Notes: a model not told the origin generated them from the sequence alone. DNA of 44,644 nucleotides from Methylococcaceae bacterium (GCA_004299145.1 SCQD01000136.1:1-44644), one strand, 5' to 3'; counted from the stretch's first letter, positions 10,963 to 19,854 are shown. Made by a program: numbers and translations.

Positions 10963-11835
10963 ATGACTGATCTCAAGCCTCTCTCAAGAAGCCTTAGTGA
11001 TTCCGCTACGCGGCGGCTTTCAAGAAGCCTTAGTGATTCCGCTACGCGGCGGCTTTCCGTGCCGGAACTGACTGCCATGAAGCAGCGTGGCGAAAAAATC
11101 ACCTGTCTGACCGCATACGATGCCGGCTTCGCCCGCGTGCTGGAAGACAACGGCGTGGACGTGCTGCTGGTGGGCGATTCTTTGGGCATGGTGGTCCAGG
11201 GGCATGCGTCGACGTTGCCGGTCGGCATGGACGACATGGTCTATCACTGCGCCGCCGTCAGCCGCGCCAGCCGTCGTGCCCTGGTGGTCGCCGACCTGCC
11301 GTTCATGAGTTACAGCACGTCCGAGCAAGCCGCCGCCAACGCCGCGCGTTTGCTGCAACAAGGCGGGGCGCACATGGTCAAGCTGGAAGGTGGCTATCGG
11401 CGCGCCGCCGTGGTGCATCATCTGGTCGATCAGGGGATTCCGGTGTGTGGTCACCTGGGGCTGTTGCCGCAGTCCATCCACCAACTGGGCGGTTATAAAG
11501 TACAAGGGAAGACTGAAAAAGAGGCGGAACGGCTCATCGAAGAAGCTTCCCTGCTGGAAGAAACCGGCATCAGTCTGCTGGTGCTGGAGTGCATTCCAGC
11601 CGCGCTGGCGGCGGAAATTACCGCTCAGCTGCGCATTCCCACCATCGGTATCGGTGCGGGTAATTACTGTGACGGTCAGGTGCTGGTGCTGTATGACATG
11701 CTGGGGCTGACGCCGAACATGCCGCGCTTTTGCCGGGATTTTCTGCACGGCGCCGACGGCATCGCCGGTGCCGTGGCAAATTATGTGGCTGCGGTGCGTA
11801 GCGGGCAGTTTCCCGACGCAGAGCACAGCTATTAA
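10963..11835 (+). CDS. panB: 3-methyl-2-oxobutanoate hydroxymethyltransferase with repeat insertion
   Basis: 290 residues from ATG 10963. Makes ketopantoate from ketoisovalerate and methylene-THF. Core motifs: ITCLTAYDAGFA, LLVGDSLGMVVQGH (metal-binding Asp), VKLEGG, PVCGHLGLLPQS and IGIGAGNYCDGQ. Residues about 8-31 are SRSLSDSATRRL twice, the product of a perfect 36-bp tandem repeat. Without those 24 residues the protein would be 266, the usual size, and the N-terminus would read MTDLKPL-SVPELTAMKQRGEK as in homologues. Another possible start is ATG 10924, which adds 13 residues and has a weak GGA ahead of it. The insertion sits before the barrel, so the enzyme may still be active. Confidence 0.9.
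   Translation: MTDLKPLSRSLSDSATRRLSRSLSDSATRRLSVPELTAMKQRGEKITCLTAYDAGFARVLEDNGVDVLLVGDSLGMVVQGHASTLPVGMDDMVYHCAAVSRASRRALVVADLPFMSYSTSEQAAANAARLLQQGGAHMVKLEGGYRRAAVVHHLVDQGIPVCGHLGLLPQSIHQLGGYKVQGKTEKEAERLIEEASLLEETGISLLVLECIPAALAAEITAQLRIPTIGIGAGNYCDGQVLVLYDMLGLTPNMPRFCRDFLHGADGIAGAVANYVAAVRSGQFPDAEHSY
10984..11055 (+). repeat. 36-bp dispersed palindromic repeat, two tandem copies, inside panB
   Basis: Two identical 36-bp units (10984-11019 and 11020-11055), each starting TCAAGAAGCCTTAGTG. Each contains the hairpin CCGC-TAC-GCGG and outer AAGCC/GGCTT arms. A third copy, about 33 of 36 bases alike, is in the interior of the palindromic element near 44030-44068 on the minus strand, so this is a dispersed repeat and not just a local duplication. 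The unit is 12 codons long and has no stop in this frame. Confidence 0.85.
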
Positions 11836-11842
11836 GGGAAGT

Positions 11843-11994
11843 CGTTCCCACGCTTCGATGTAGGGTACGCTGTGCGTACCGTTCGACTGAGACCGTGGGA
11901 ATGAGAAAGCACAGCGAGGGTTGGTAGCGGTGGGGGCATTACGGGACGCGGAGCGTCCCGGGCTGCATTCCCACGCAGAGCGCGGGAACGATAA
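11843..11994. repeat. Composite of dispersed palindromic repeats downstream of panB
   Basis: The 164 bases between panB and creA hold no gene but several palindromes. An outer pair CGTTCCCACG (from 11843) and CGTGGGAA (11894-11901) surrounds one arm (11859-11880) of the TGTAGGGTACGC repeat that occurs complete at 32.4 and 33.0 kb. A hairpin GGGACGC-GGA-GCGTCCC follows at 11943-11959, then TTCCCACGC with GCGCGGGAA to about 11994. The half copy nested inside another palindrome suggests successive insertions. Confidence 0.75.
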
Positions 11995-11999
11995 GAAGA

Positions 12000-12470
12000 T
12001 TACGGCTTGGCCCAGGGCATGACCGGCACGGTGGAAATGCTGTTGGCCGGGGCGCCTTCGATGAGTTTGCGGCTGATTGCCAGATACACCAGTGTGTTGT
12101 GTTTGGCGTCCCACAGCCTGACGATTTTGGTGGCTTTGAACAGTATCGACGTGTCTTCGGAAAACACGGTTTCTTCGTTGGGCAGACGGGCGGGTAAACT
12201 GATCGGTCCGGTTTGGCGGCAGGCCAGCGAAAACTGTGAAGGGTCTTCCGCCAACCCCAATCCGCCCGAAATTCCCCCGGTTCTGGCTTGGCTGATATGG
12301 CAGGTGACGCCGGAAATTTTGGGGTCTTCAAATGCATCGACACAAACCTTGTGGTTGGCGCCGATCATTTTCCAGACCGTGGTGACGCAACCGACTTCAT
12401 CGGCCTGGGCGGAGTTCCCATAAACGGCGAGTGCAGCGATAAACAACAGGCGAAAAAAGCGGTATTTCAT
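12000..12470 (-). CDS. creA: CreA family periplasmic protein
   Basis: 156 residues. The N-terminus MKYRFFRLLFIAALAVYG followed by SAQA is a Sec signal peptide, with cleavage likely before DEVGCV. The mature part has DEVGCVTTVWK, HKVCVDAFEDPKISGVTCHISQARTGG and FSLACRQTGP, the conserved blocks of the CreA family with its four Cys residues. The molecular role of the family is not known. It stands alone between the repeat cluster and the divergent 1158-residue gene. Confidence 0.88.
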   Translation of the reverse strand: MKYRFFRLLFIAALAVYGNSAQADEVGCVTTVWKMIGANHKVCVDAFEDPKISGVTCHISQARTGGISGGLGLAEDPSQFSLACRQTGPISLPARLPNEETVFSEDTSILFKATKIVRLWDAKHNTLVYLAISRKLIEGAPANSISTVPVMPWAKP

Positions 12471-12626
12471 GGCAGTGATCGCGGAAAGTGGATGACCCTC
12501 GGCATTAAAACGCCTGGACGAGCCGGACGCAAGTCGGGTCGATAAACCCGGTTGGGAAGTTATTTTCAGCCATCTCCTGAGTTAAGCTCCTTTTCCCTAA
12601 CAATAAATAAAGGTCCCTAAAACAGC

Positions 12627-15600
12627 ATGAACTTTGAGCAAAACCTGGGTTTGGGCGATAAGCCCCTGGATCACGACCCGCAAGCCGAACGCAAGCGTTT
12701 GCAGCTGTACATCAACCTCAAACTGTCGTCCACCGGACAACCCACCACCCGCGCCGGCGACGACGAATTCATGTCGATCGCCCACGACCTGCTGAAAAGT
12801 TATCGGGAAAAAAATCGCCTGCTGACCCACTATCTGTGCCCCATCGACCGGCGCATTCAGGCGTTTCTGGACGGCTATCTGCAAGACCTGGGTCCTGATG
12901 AGGGCAAGCTGCGCCTGCCCAGCAACAGCCTGGTGCTGGATCGTTACGGCGTGGCGCGCGAACTGTCCCTGCCGGCCGACGGCGACGTGTTCACTTCAGA
13001 TATCGTGTCCAGCTACCGCATCCGCCAGGGCATTTTGCACAATCCGGCCAACGACCGCCGCACCACCGAAGGCTCGTTTCACATCGCCGAAGGCGGCCTG
13101 CCGATTCCGGGCGATAAAAAAGCCGTGCCCAAGCTCGCTTTCGCCCGTTTGTTGGCCAGCGCCCTGAATCCGCCGGAAACCCTGCTGCAACTGCCTTTTT
13201 CCGCGCACGAAGCACACAAGGCCCGGTTATTCGTATCGCTGCTGCTGCGCCCGGTGATCTGCCCGGAAATTCCTACCGTGGCGCCGGCCAAGTCCATGGA
13301 AATCCGTTTTTTCGCGCCGGGCAACCTGGTCAGCAACCTCGATTTCGTCGAAAGCATTTTCGGCAACGCCGGCAACCCCTATCTGCCGGAAAACGACGCC
13401 GCGCTGGACGTTACCCGCTGGAGCGGGCATACCGGCTGCGTCATCCTGGCGCCCCATTTGACCCGGCTCAGCAAAAAAGCACTCGGCCTGCCGCACTACA
13501 GCGAGGCCGGCGAGCGAGCGCGCCGCGACGGCATGTGCTGGCAGGATGAAGCCGAACTGTACAACAACGGCAACGCTTTCAAAATTACCGCGCGCGACAG
13601 GCAAGGCGTCATCGTGACCATTCTGGCCGATAACTACTACGGCTATTGCAAAAAAGAAGTCAAAACCCAGATCAGCTATGCGGCGAATCTGTTCGGCCTG
13701 GCGGAAGAAGAACACGCCGGCGGCGCGCTGGCATTTCCGCGCCATAACCACGGCGAGGAATTCGGCGTGGACAGCCGTATCCGCCAGAACGCGGAAACCT
13801 TTACGTTCGCGAAAATGCTGGAGCGCTACGGCGAGTGCGTGGAACTGCAACCGCAGGGCTATGCCGTCGATAAACAGTACCCGGACTTGCTCTACGTGCC
13901 GCTGGATATCAGCGTCGATTTACGCACCCAGACCATCAGCTGGCACAACGAGGCCGGCAAACAGCAGATCAAGCTGCGCCCCGGCAAAACCTATATGCAG
14001 CCGAACGGCTACAAAATCGAGATGCACAAGCATCCCAAAGCCACTTCCTGGCGCCTGATCGGCACGGACGCGGAAGGCGTGTTCTGCCACAAGCCCTGCA
14101 CGGTGTCGGGCGGGGGCAAGTCGGAAATTTCCAAGTCCATCGACGACGCGGTCATTTATGGCCCGGTATTCGTGCAGGATTTCGAAGCGGATATGCAGCA
14201 GGTGACCGCCATATTCAACCGCGATTATCGCGACCGGCTTAAACCCGAGTTTTCCCACGAAGACCGCGACCCCAGCCGTCGCCCCTTAAGCCCGGAACGC
14301 AGCTTGGGGTCGGTGATCAAGCTGCTGACGCCGTCACCCAGCAACACCGATGCCTACAACGCCTGGTTGGCGACGCTGCCGCCGCACATCCTGTCGCAGG
14401 TGTTCATCATCAAGCGTTTTTACAAGAAAGAATGGGGCGACAGCTGGCGCGAGCACCTGTCGGTGGACGTCATCAACGGCATGCCTGGCCACGCGCTGAA
14501 ATTGGAAGGGCGCGAACTGGTGGCGTCTTATCTGCGGGTTGGGTTGGGCAAATCCGGCAACTGGCTGACTTACAAAGTTCGGCAGGATTTTATCGCCACC
14601 GAAAAAATCCAGATGGAAGACGACATCAGCGCCTCGGTGGTGGTCAGCCGCGACGTGCTGCCCAACTTGTCGCCCAAATCGAACACGCCCAGCGTCAAAC
14701 TGGTCAAAAACTGCGAATACCGCTTGTTTCAGCGCCCGGACGACGCCATCCATCGCGGTTTCGACAAGCAAACCGAGTCCGACATGGCGCAGCCGAACAA
14801 TTTCATCGCCAATTTCGAGCCGCTGATCGGCGACAAGCTGGCGGAAATCGTCGAAGACGTGGTCGAGTTCCAAAAATACACCGCGCCCATGCGCGAGGTA
14901 TTGCAGGCGGCTTACCAGCAGGGCGACCAGTATGTAGTGTCTTCCGCCAGCCCGCGCCTGGTCGACGGCAAACCCAGCAAAAACCCGCGTTATTTGCAAA
15001 TCAGGCCGGATTTGCAAAAACCCATCCGCACCCATATCGCCGAAATGGGTGCGCGCTTGGCCCGGCAACTGCCTTTGCAGCAAAAGCCGATGCTGCCGGT
15101 CAACGCCGTGCTCACCGGACGGCGCAATAATCCGCCGGAGCCGGGGATACGTTCACTGGCGGTTTACAACCCTATCCATTACCAGGAACTGCCCGAGCTG
15201 TTCATGGACTTTATTTGCAGCGTCACCGGCAAATCGCCCTCCACCACCGGCGCCGGCAGCGAAGGCGCGCTCACCAAGGGGCCGTTCAACGCCCTGCGCG
15301 CCACGGCTGATTTGAACAACGCGCTGGTGTCGTTCATCGTCACCGGCTATGCCGGATTTTCCAGCGCGGCCGGTTACATCGGCCCGAACCGGCGCGTGGA
15401 TCACGACATCAGCCTGTTGATCCCGGAAATCTGGGCGCGCCTGGAAGAAACCGAGCGCCAACCGGAATACCTGATCAAGGAAGGCTATCTGGAGGCCTTG
15501 CACGATTTCGATTACGCAGGTCAGAGGGTGCTGGCCAGCCGCCTGGGTTATCGCATTACCGATCGCTTTGTGGCGGCCTTTATGGGCAAGATATTTGACA

Positions 15601-16103
15601 ACCCGGCGGTGGCCATGGACGAAGCCATCCTCAAGCCGGAAACCCAGGACATGGCGGTATACGTGGACGGCATCAACAACATCGTCGAAGCCCAGCAGCG
15701 CGCCGCGCAGCATTACCTGGACGACGGCAGCATCGAAGACGCTTGTCCTCCGCTCAAGGCTTTGCTGTACATCATGGCCAGCGGCGTTTACCAGGGCAAA
15801 GATGTCCATCACCCGGATGTACGCAAGTTGTTCAGCCGGGAATATTTATTGAACTCCCACTGGTATGCGCTACGGCTGGATACCAAGCAACAGCGTGATA
15901 TCGTTTTGTGGCAACGCCACTGCGACGATTTGCAGGCGTTTCTCGCGCTGGAAGGCTACGAAGACGTTGCCGAAACCTTGGAAATCGAAGCGCGCTTGCA
16001 GGAGGCGCGCGCCAAGCTGGCGCACTGCCAATCCGCCGCGTATCGGCAGAGCTTGCAGGGCACTATCGGTGCGGATTTGCTGGGAGGTTATGAAGCGGAT
16101 TAA
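12627..16103 (+). CDS. Putative PPi-type phosphoenolpyruvate carboxykinase
   Basis: 1158 residues, about 130 kDa, single long frame with no transmembrane segments. I recognise it as similar to PPi-type PEPCK (Propionibacterium and Entamoeba family), which interconverts oxaloacetate plus PPi with PEP, CO2 and phosphate. Supporting segments from memory: HTGCVILAPHLTRLSKKAL near 268, TILADNYYGYCKKEVKTQIS near 330, a phosphate-loop-like SGGGKSEISKS near 493, and GKSPSTTGAGSEGALTKGPF near 869. Size and these blocks separate it from ATP- and GTP-type PEPCK, to which it has little global resemblance. The start at 12627 has AAGG about 13 bases upstream. The name is the least certain part; an uncharacterised relative is the alternative. 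Confidence 0.6.
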   Translation: MNFEQNLGLGDKPLDHDPQAERKRLQLYINLKLSSTGQPTTRAGDDEFMSIAHDLLKSYREKNRLLTHYLCPIDRRIQAFLDGYLQDLGPDEGKLRLPSNSLVLDRYGVARELSLPADGDVFTSDIVSSYRIRQGILHNPANDRRTTEGSFHIAEGGLPIPGDKKAVPKLAFARLLASALNPPETLLQLPFSAHEAHKARLFVSLLLRPVICPEIPTVAPAKSMEIRFFAPGNLVSNLDFVESIFGNAGNPYLPENDAALDVTRWSGHTGCVILAPHLTRLSKKALGLPHYSEAGERARRDGMCWQDEAELYNNGNAFKITARDRQGVIVTILADNYYGYCKKEVKTQISYAANLFGLAEEEHAGGALAFPRHNHGEEFGVDSRIRQNAETFTFAKMLERYGECVELQPQGYAVDKQYPDLLYVPLDISVDLRTQTISWHNEAGKQQIKLRPGKTYMQPNGYKIEMHKHPKATSWRLIGTDAEGVFCHKPCTVSGGGKSEISKSIDDAVIYGPVFVQDFEADMQQVTAIFNRDYRDRLKPEFSHEDRDPSRRPLSPERSLGSVIKLLTPSPSNTDAYNAWLATLPPHILSQVFIIKRFYKKEWGDSWREHLSVDVINGMPGHALKLEGRELVASYLRVGLGKSGNWLTYKVRQDFIATEKIQMEDDISASVVVSRDVLPNLSPKSNTPSVKLVKNCEYRLFQRPDDAIHRGFDKQTESDMAQPNNFIANFEPLIGDKLAEIVEDVVEFQKYTAPMREVLQAAYQQGDQYVVSSASPRLVDGKPSKNPRYLQIRPDLQKPIRTHIAEMGARLARQLPLQQKPMLPVNAVLTGRRNNPPEPGIRSLAVYNPIHYQELPELFMDFICSVTGKSPSTTGAGSEGALTKGPFNALRATADLNNALVSFIVTGYAGFSSAAGYIGPNRRVDHDISLLIPEIWARLEETERQPEYLIKEGYLEALHDFDYAGQRVLASRLGYRITDRFVAAFMGKIFDNPAVAMDEAILKPETQDMAVYVDGINNIVEAQQRAAQHYLDDGSIEDACPPLKALLYIMASGVYQGKDVHHPDVRKLFSREYLLNSHWYALRLDTKQQRDIVLWQRHCDDLQAFLALEGYEDVAETLEIEARLQEARAKLAHCQSAAYRQSLQGTIGADLLGGYEAD

Positions 16104-16207
16104 GCCTAGTGGCTAAATTCGCAGGGCTGGTCTGAATGTAAGGGAGATGGTTTGCAGGGACGCTTGGGCCAGCTCGTGCTGCAAAAAACTGTGGATTATT
16201 GTTAAAA

Positions 16208-16304
16208 AAGCCTTGTTGCGGTACGGCGTCACTGTTGACGGATGCCGGATATCATTATTATTGTTTTATCCCGGTATCCAAGCGGCCATCGCGCAACAAG
16301 GCTT
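16208..16304. other. Large stem-loop between convergent genes; possible terminator or structured RNA
   Basis: Two perfect 13-base arms, AAGCCTTGTTGCG (16208-16220) and CGCAACAAGGCTT (16292-16304), enclose 71 bases. Inside is a second imperfect pair, GGATGCCGGATA with TATCCCGGTATCC. On the minus strand the arm runs into TTTTTT, so it could end the 57-residue gene transcript; on the plus strand the tail is only moderately U-rich. The rest of 16104-16411 shows nothing else I can support; a 75-residue open frame there looks spurious. Confidence 0.55.
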
Positions 16305-16411
16305 AATGCTTTTCTCTCCTCTCTTCCTTAAGCTCGATTATTTATTGTTTGTTCCTAAGGTTCTACAAGCTTAGGTTTTAGCCGGCTTAAGCCGTTTGGT
16401 TCGGCTAAAGC

Positions 16412-16585
16412 CTATTTGCCGTGCTGCTTGGCGATCTGTTTGTCGACTTCAGCTTTGGTTTCCGCATAGCCGCTGGAGAAACCAGCGCTTTCCATTTCAC
16501 GGCTTTTCAGCATGAACACCAGAACGACGGTCAGCGCGATAACGCCGGCAATGATCAACCAGAAATTGTCTTTTTCTTGTTCCAT
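16412..16585 (-). CDS. Small single-pass membrane protein, 57 residues
   Basis: Reads MEQEKDNFWLII and continues as one hydrophobic helix (about residues 8-26: WLIIAGVIALTVVLVFMLK), then a polar tail rich in Glu and Lys ending AKQHGK. ATG 16585 has GAGG seven bases upstream, and a near-consensus promoter lies about 137 bases above. Charge distribution suggests a cytoplasmic C-terminal tail. I do not recognise a family. The ribosome site, clean helix and dedicated promoter make it a real gene despite its size; the opposite-strand open frame is a shadow. Confidence 0.75.
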   Translation of the reverse strand: MEQEKDNFWLIIAGVIALTVVLVFMLKSREMESAGFSSGYAETKAEVDKQIAKQHGK

Positions 16586-16721
16586 CTTTGTAACCTCAGG
16601 GTTTAATGATAGTTAATATTACAGTAATGTTTAACATCACGGAGCAACGCATGCAACGCTACGCAGAACAACGGGGATCTACGCGATGACGAAGTAAAGA
16701 CCAAGCGTCTTCCGTGTGCAT

Positions 16722-16750
16722 TTTTTAAACAGTCTGTTTCCTTGTGTCAA
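16722..16750 (-). promoter_or_regulatory. Strong sigma-70 promoter for the 57-residue membrane protein gene
   Basis: On the minus strand, TTGACA (16745-16750) is separated by exactly 17 bases from TAAAAA (16722-16727). The transcript would carry a leader of about 125 bases before ATG 16585, containing the small palindrome ATTACTGTAAT and a GTTAA/TTAAC pair. Only the consensus match supports this. Confidence 0.6.
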
Positions 16751-16831
16751 GCATTTTGTACCGGAAGGCAGGCGCACCCTGCGAATAACGCGGGATTTAT
16801 GGCGCAAGCGGCTTGAGACAAAGTGCCGTCT

Positions 16832-16865
16832 TCCGCAAGCACAGGCGTGCAAAGTGCGGATTTTT
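16832..16865 (+). terminator. Intrinsic terminator or attenuator upstream of hemW
   Basis: TCCGCA (16832-16837) pairs with TGCGGA (16855-16860), with an inner GCAC-AGGC-GTGC helix, followed by TTTTTCTT. It points in the hemW direction and lies about 80 bases before the chosen hemW start. No gene ends just above it on this strand, so it may act as a leader attenuator. Confidence 0.5.
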
Positions 16866-16942
16866 CTTCAACGATCGACACAAATTCGATGAACAAACAC
16901 ATGACGTCAGGCGAGCCCCTGGGAACGCTCAACAAGCACCTA

Positions 16943-18085
16943 ATGCACCCACTTCCTTTAGGGTTATACGTGCACATTCCCTGGTGTGCCCGCAAATGTC
17001 CCTATTGCGACTTCAATTCGCATCAGGCCGGGGCGCTGCTGCCGGAGCGGCAATACGTAGCGGCGTTGCTGGCCGATTTAGCGCAAGAGTTGGCCTTGTA
17101 TGACCCCCTTCGGCCATTGCAAACGCTGTTCATCGGCGGCGGCACGCCCAGCTTGTTCAGCGCCGCCGCCATCGCTGAACTGCTGCACGGCATCGCCGGG
17201 CTGATACCCGTGGCGGCTGATGCCGAAATCACCTTGGAAGCCAACCCGGGAACGGCTGAGACAGGCAAGTTTGCCGGCTTTCGGACGGCGGGGGTCAATC
17301 GTTTGTCCATCGGCATACAGAGTTTCCAGGACCAGCACCTGAAAGCGTTGGGGCGCATCCACAGCGGTGCCGAAGCGGTTGCGGCGCTGTCGGCGGCCAA
17401 AGCGGCGGGGTTTGCCAACGTCAATCTGGACTTGATGTTCGGCCTGCCCGGTCAAAGCATTGAGGACGCCGTTGCCGACGTGCGCACCGCCATTGCGTTG
17501 CAGCCTGCGCAGATTTCCTACTATCAACTGACTCTGGAACACGGCACCCCGTTTGCCCGGCAGCCGCCGCTTTTGCCCGAAGACGGCCTGATCTGGGATA
17601 TGCAGCAGGTTGGCCAGGCCATGCTGGAACAGGCGGGCTACCGGCAGTACGAGGTCTCTGCTTATGCCCGCGAGGGGCGGCAGTGCCGTCACAACCGAAA
17701 TTATTGGGAGTTTGGCGATTATCTGGGGATAGGGGCGGGCGCCCACGGCAAGCTGACGCCGGCGGACGGCAGTGTGGTGCGGCGCTGGAAAGTTAAACAT
17801 CCCGCCGCTTACCTGGAAAAAGCCAGTGCTGGGCAAGCATTGGCAGATCAAGAAATCGTGAGCGACTTACAAAAACCGCTGGAGTTTTTGATGAACGCGT
17901 TGCGGTTAAAAGAAGGGTTTGCCGAGCGGCTGTTCAGCGAGCGCACCGGGCTGCCCGTCACCGCCCTGCAACCCCAACTGGATGCTTGCCTGAGCGATGG
18001 CTTGCTGCAGCGCCACGCCGGTCACGTTCGCTGTACGGAGCAGGGGTGGCGGTTCCTGGACAGCGTTTTGGGCCGTTTTTGTTAA
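16943..18085 (+). CDS. hemW: Radical SAM heme chaperone HemW
   Basis: 380 residues. HemW binds heme and a [4Fe-4S] cluster and is thought to deliver heme to respiratory enzymes; it is related to but distinct from coproporphyrinogen oxidase Hem[19 protein letters not shown] carries the CxxxCxxC cluster motif near residue 12; [25 protein letters not shown] and [11 protein letters not shown] are radical-SAM core blocks; [21 protein letters not shown] is the HemW signature. I start at ATG 16943 because the family begins just before LYVHIPWC; the frame is open to 16823. The stop overlaps the convergent dcd stop by 4 bases. Confidence 0.9.
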   Translation: MHPLPLGLYVHIPWCARKCPYCDFNSHQAGALLPERQYVAALLADLAQELALYDPLRPLQTLFIGGGTPSLFSAAAIAELLHGIAGLIPVAADAEITLEANPGTAETGKFAGFRTAGVNRLSIGIQSFQDQHLKALGRIHSGAEAVAALSAAKAAGFANVNLDLMFGLPGQSIEDAVADVRTAIALQPAQISYYQLTLEHGTPFARQPPLLPEDGLIWDMQQVGQAMLEQAGYRQYEVSAYAREGRQCRHNRNYWEFGDYLGIGAGAHGKLTPADGSVVRRWKVKHPAAYLEKASAGQALADQEIVSDLQKPLEFLMNALRLKEGFAERLFSERTGLPVTALQPQLDACLSDGLLQRHAGHVRCTEQGWRFLDSVLGRFC

Positions 18086-18648
18086 GCCTTGGGCAAAGTT
18101 ACCCCGGTCTGGCCCTGATACTTGCCGCCCCGGTCGCTGTAGGAGGTTTCGCACACTTCGTCGGCGCCGAGGAACAGCATTTGGGCCACGCCTTCGTTGG
18201 CATACACTTTGGCGGGCAAGGTCGTGGTGTTGGAAAACTCCAGCGTCACGTGGCCTTCCCATTCCGGCTCCAGCGGCGTGACGTTGACGATAATGCCGCA
18301 GCGGGCATAAGTGGATTTACCCAGGCAGATCGTCAATACGTCGCGGGGTATGCGGAAATATTCCACGGTACGCGCCAGGGCAAATGAATTGGGCGGGATG
18401 ATGCATACGTCGGAAGTGATATCCACGAAACTGCTGGCGTCGAAGTTTTTCGGATCGACGATGGCGGAATTGATGTTGGTGAATATTTTGAATTCGTTCG
18501 AGCAGCGCACGTCGTAGCCATAGCTGGACGTGCCGAAAGAAATCACCCGTTCCTCGTTGACGTGGCGTACCTGATGGGGCTCGAACGGTGTGATCATGCC
18601 GTGTTGCTGCGCCATGCGGCGTATCCAGCGATCTGATTTAATACCCAT
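18082..18648 (-). CDS. dcd: dCTP deaminase
   Basis: 188 residues. Deaminates dCTP to dUTP, feeding thymidylate synthesis. Family blocks: [63 protein letters not shown] (catalytic Ser-Arg region) and [21 protein letters not shown] with the catalytic Glu. C-terminus [14 protein letters not shown] is the typical nucleotide-closing tail. Starts 3 bases after the mrp stop, so mrp-dcd form one transcript. Confidence 0.94.
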   Translation of the reverse strand: MGIKSDRWIRRMAQQHGMITPFEPHQVRHVNEERVISFGTSSYGYDVRCSNEFKIFTNINSAIVDPKNFDASSFVDITSDVCIIPPNSFALARTVEYFRIPRDVLTICLGKSTYARCGIIVNVTPLEPEWEGHVTLEFSNTTTLPAKVYANEGVAQMLFLGADEVCETSYSDRGGKYQGQTGVTLPKA

Positions 18649-18651
18649 GAT

Positions 18652-19743
18652 TCAGTCGTTCGTTACTGTGATCGTCGGAAACCGCGCGCTATAGTCTTTG
18701 GCGCGCACCGCCAAGCGCCCAGCCGTTTTACGGGCGATATCCCGGTAGATGGCGGCAATCGGGCCGTCCGGCTCGGCGACCACGCTGGGGTGGCCGCCGT
18801 CGGCATTTTCACGGATGCCGGCATCCAGCGGCAGGGCGCCCAATAAGTCCACGCCGTATTTTTGCGCCATTTTTTCGCCGCCGCCGCTGCCGAAAATGTG
18901 TTCGGCGTGCCCGCAGTTGCTGCAGACGTGCACGCTCATGTTTTCCACGATGCCCAGTATCGCCACGCCGACTTTTTCGAACATTTTCAGCCCTTTCTGC
19001 GCGTCCAGCAGGGCGATGTCCTGCGGCGTGGTGACGATGACGGCGCCGCTCACCGGAATTTGCTGGCACAAGGTCAATTGGGTATCGCCCGTGCCCGGCG
19101 GCAGGTCGATGATCAGATAATCCAGCTCGCCCCACAGGGTATTGTTCAACAACTGCTGCAAAGCGTTGGTGACCATGGGGCCGCGCCAGATCATCGGCGT
19201 ATCTTCCTCGATCAAAAAACCGATGGAATTGACCTTGACGCCAAAAGCTTGTTTGGGCGACATATTTTGGCCGTCCGGGCTGTCGGGCGGACCGGACAAG
19301 CCCAGCATTTGCGGCAGGCTGGGGCCGTAAATATCCGCGTCCAGTATGCCGGTTTGCGCGCCCTCGGCGGCCAGCGCCAAAGCCAGGTTGACGGCGACGG
19401 TGCTTTTGCCGACTCCGCCTTTGCCGGAGGCCACGGCGATGATGTTTTTAACGCCCGGCAACGGCTTGAGGTTTTTTTGCACGGCGTGGGCGACGATGTG
19501 GGTATCGACGCTGATGTCCACTTGGCTGGCGCCGGTGGCGGCACGGATTTGTTCGCGCAGTGCATCAGCCAACAGCGTTTTAAAGCCTGCGGCGGGATAG
19601 CCCAGCAGCAATTGCAGTGATACTTGGTCTGCGTCTATGTCGATGCGTTTGACGGTTTTGCTGCTCAGCAGATCCTTGCCGGTGTGGGGGTCGATATAAG
19701 CATTCAGTACGGTTTCGATATCGGTTTGGCTGATCGGCTTCAT
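18652..19743 (-). CDS. mrp: Iron-sulfur cluster carrier protein Mrp/ApbC
   Basis: 363 residues. A cytoplasmic P-loop ATPase that carries and transfers Fe-S clusters. An N-terminal MIP18/DUF59-like domain (about 1-85) precedes the deviant Walker A SGKGGVGKSTVAVNLA near 107; LDADIYGPSLPQMLG and YLIIDLPPGTGD follow. The CxxC cluster site is CSNCGH near 280. ATG 19743 is preferred over the 36-codon longer frame because MKPISQTDIETVLNAY matches the family start. Divergent from the tRNA-Gly gene. Confidence 0.92.
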   Translation of the reverse strand: MKPISQTDIETVLNAYIDPHTGKDLLSSKTVKRIDIDADQVSLQLLLGYPAAGFKTLLADALREQIRAATGASQVDISVDTHIVAHAVQKNLKPLPGVKNIIAVASGKGGVGKSTVAVNLALALAAEGAQTGILDADIYGPSLPQMLGLSGPPDSPDGQNMSPKQAFGVKVNSIGFLIEEDTPMIWRGPMVTNALQQLLNNTLWGELDYLIIDLPPGTGDTQLTLCQQIPVSGAVIVTTPQDIALLDAQKGLKMFEKVGVAILGIVENMSVHVCSNCGHAEHIFGSGGGEKMAQKYGVDLLGALPLDAGIRENADGGHPSVVAEPDGPIAAIYRDIARKTAGRLAVRAKDYSARFPTITVTND

Positions 19744-19854
19744 GGAGTGCGTGGCTAGTGAATTTCCGGGTATTTTACCCGATTGTTCGATGCGGCTTTT
19801 GTGCAGCCTAAACAAAACCATGGGCCGCGTCCAGCCGCTCATCCACTCCAATCC

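Noticed and set aside
10984-11055. 36-bp direct repeat of CRISPR-like length
   Set aside because: Only two abutting copies, no spacers, no cas genes, and the unit lies within a coding frame.
16147-16374. 75-codon open frame after the putative PPi-PEPCK
   Set aside because: It spans the large stem-loop, has no plausible ribosome site and no recognisable features.
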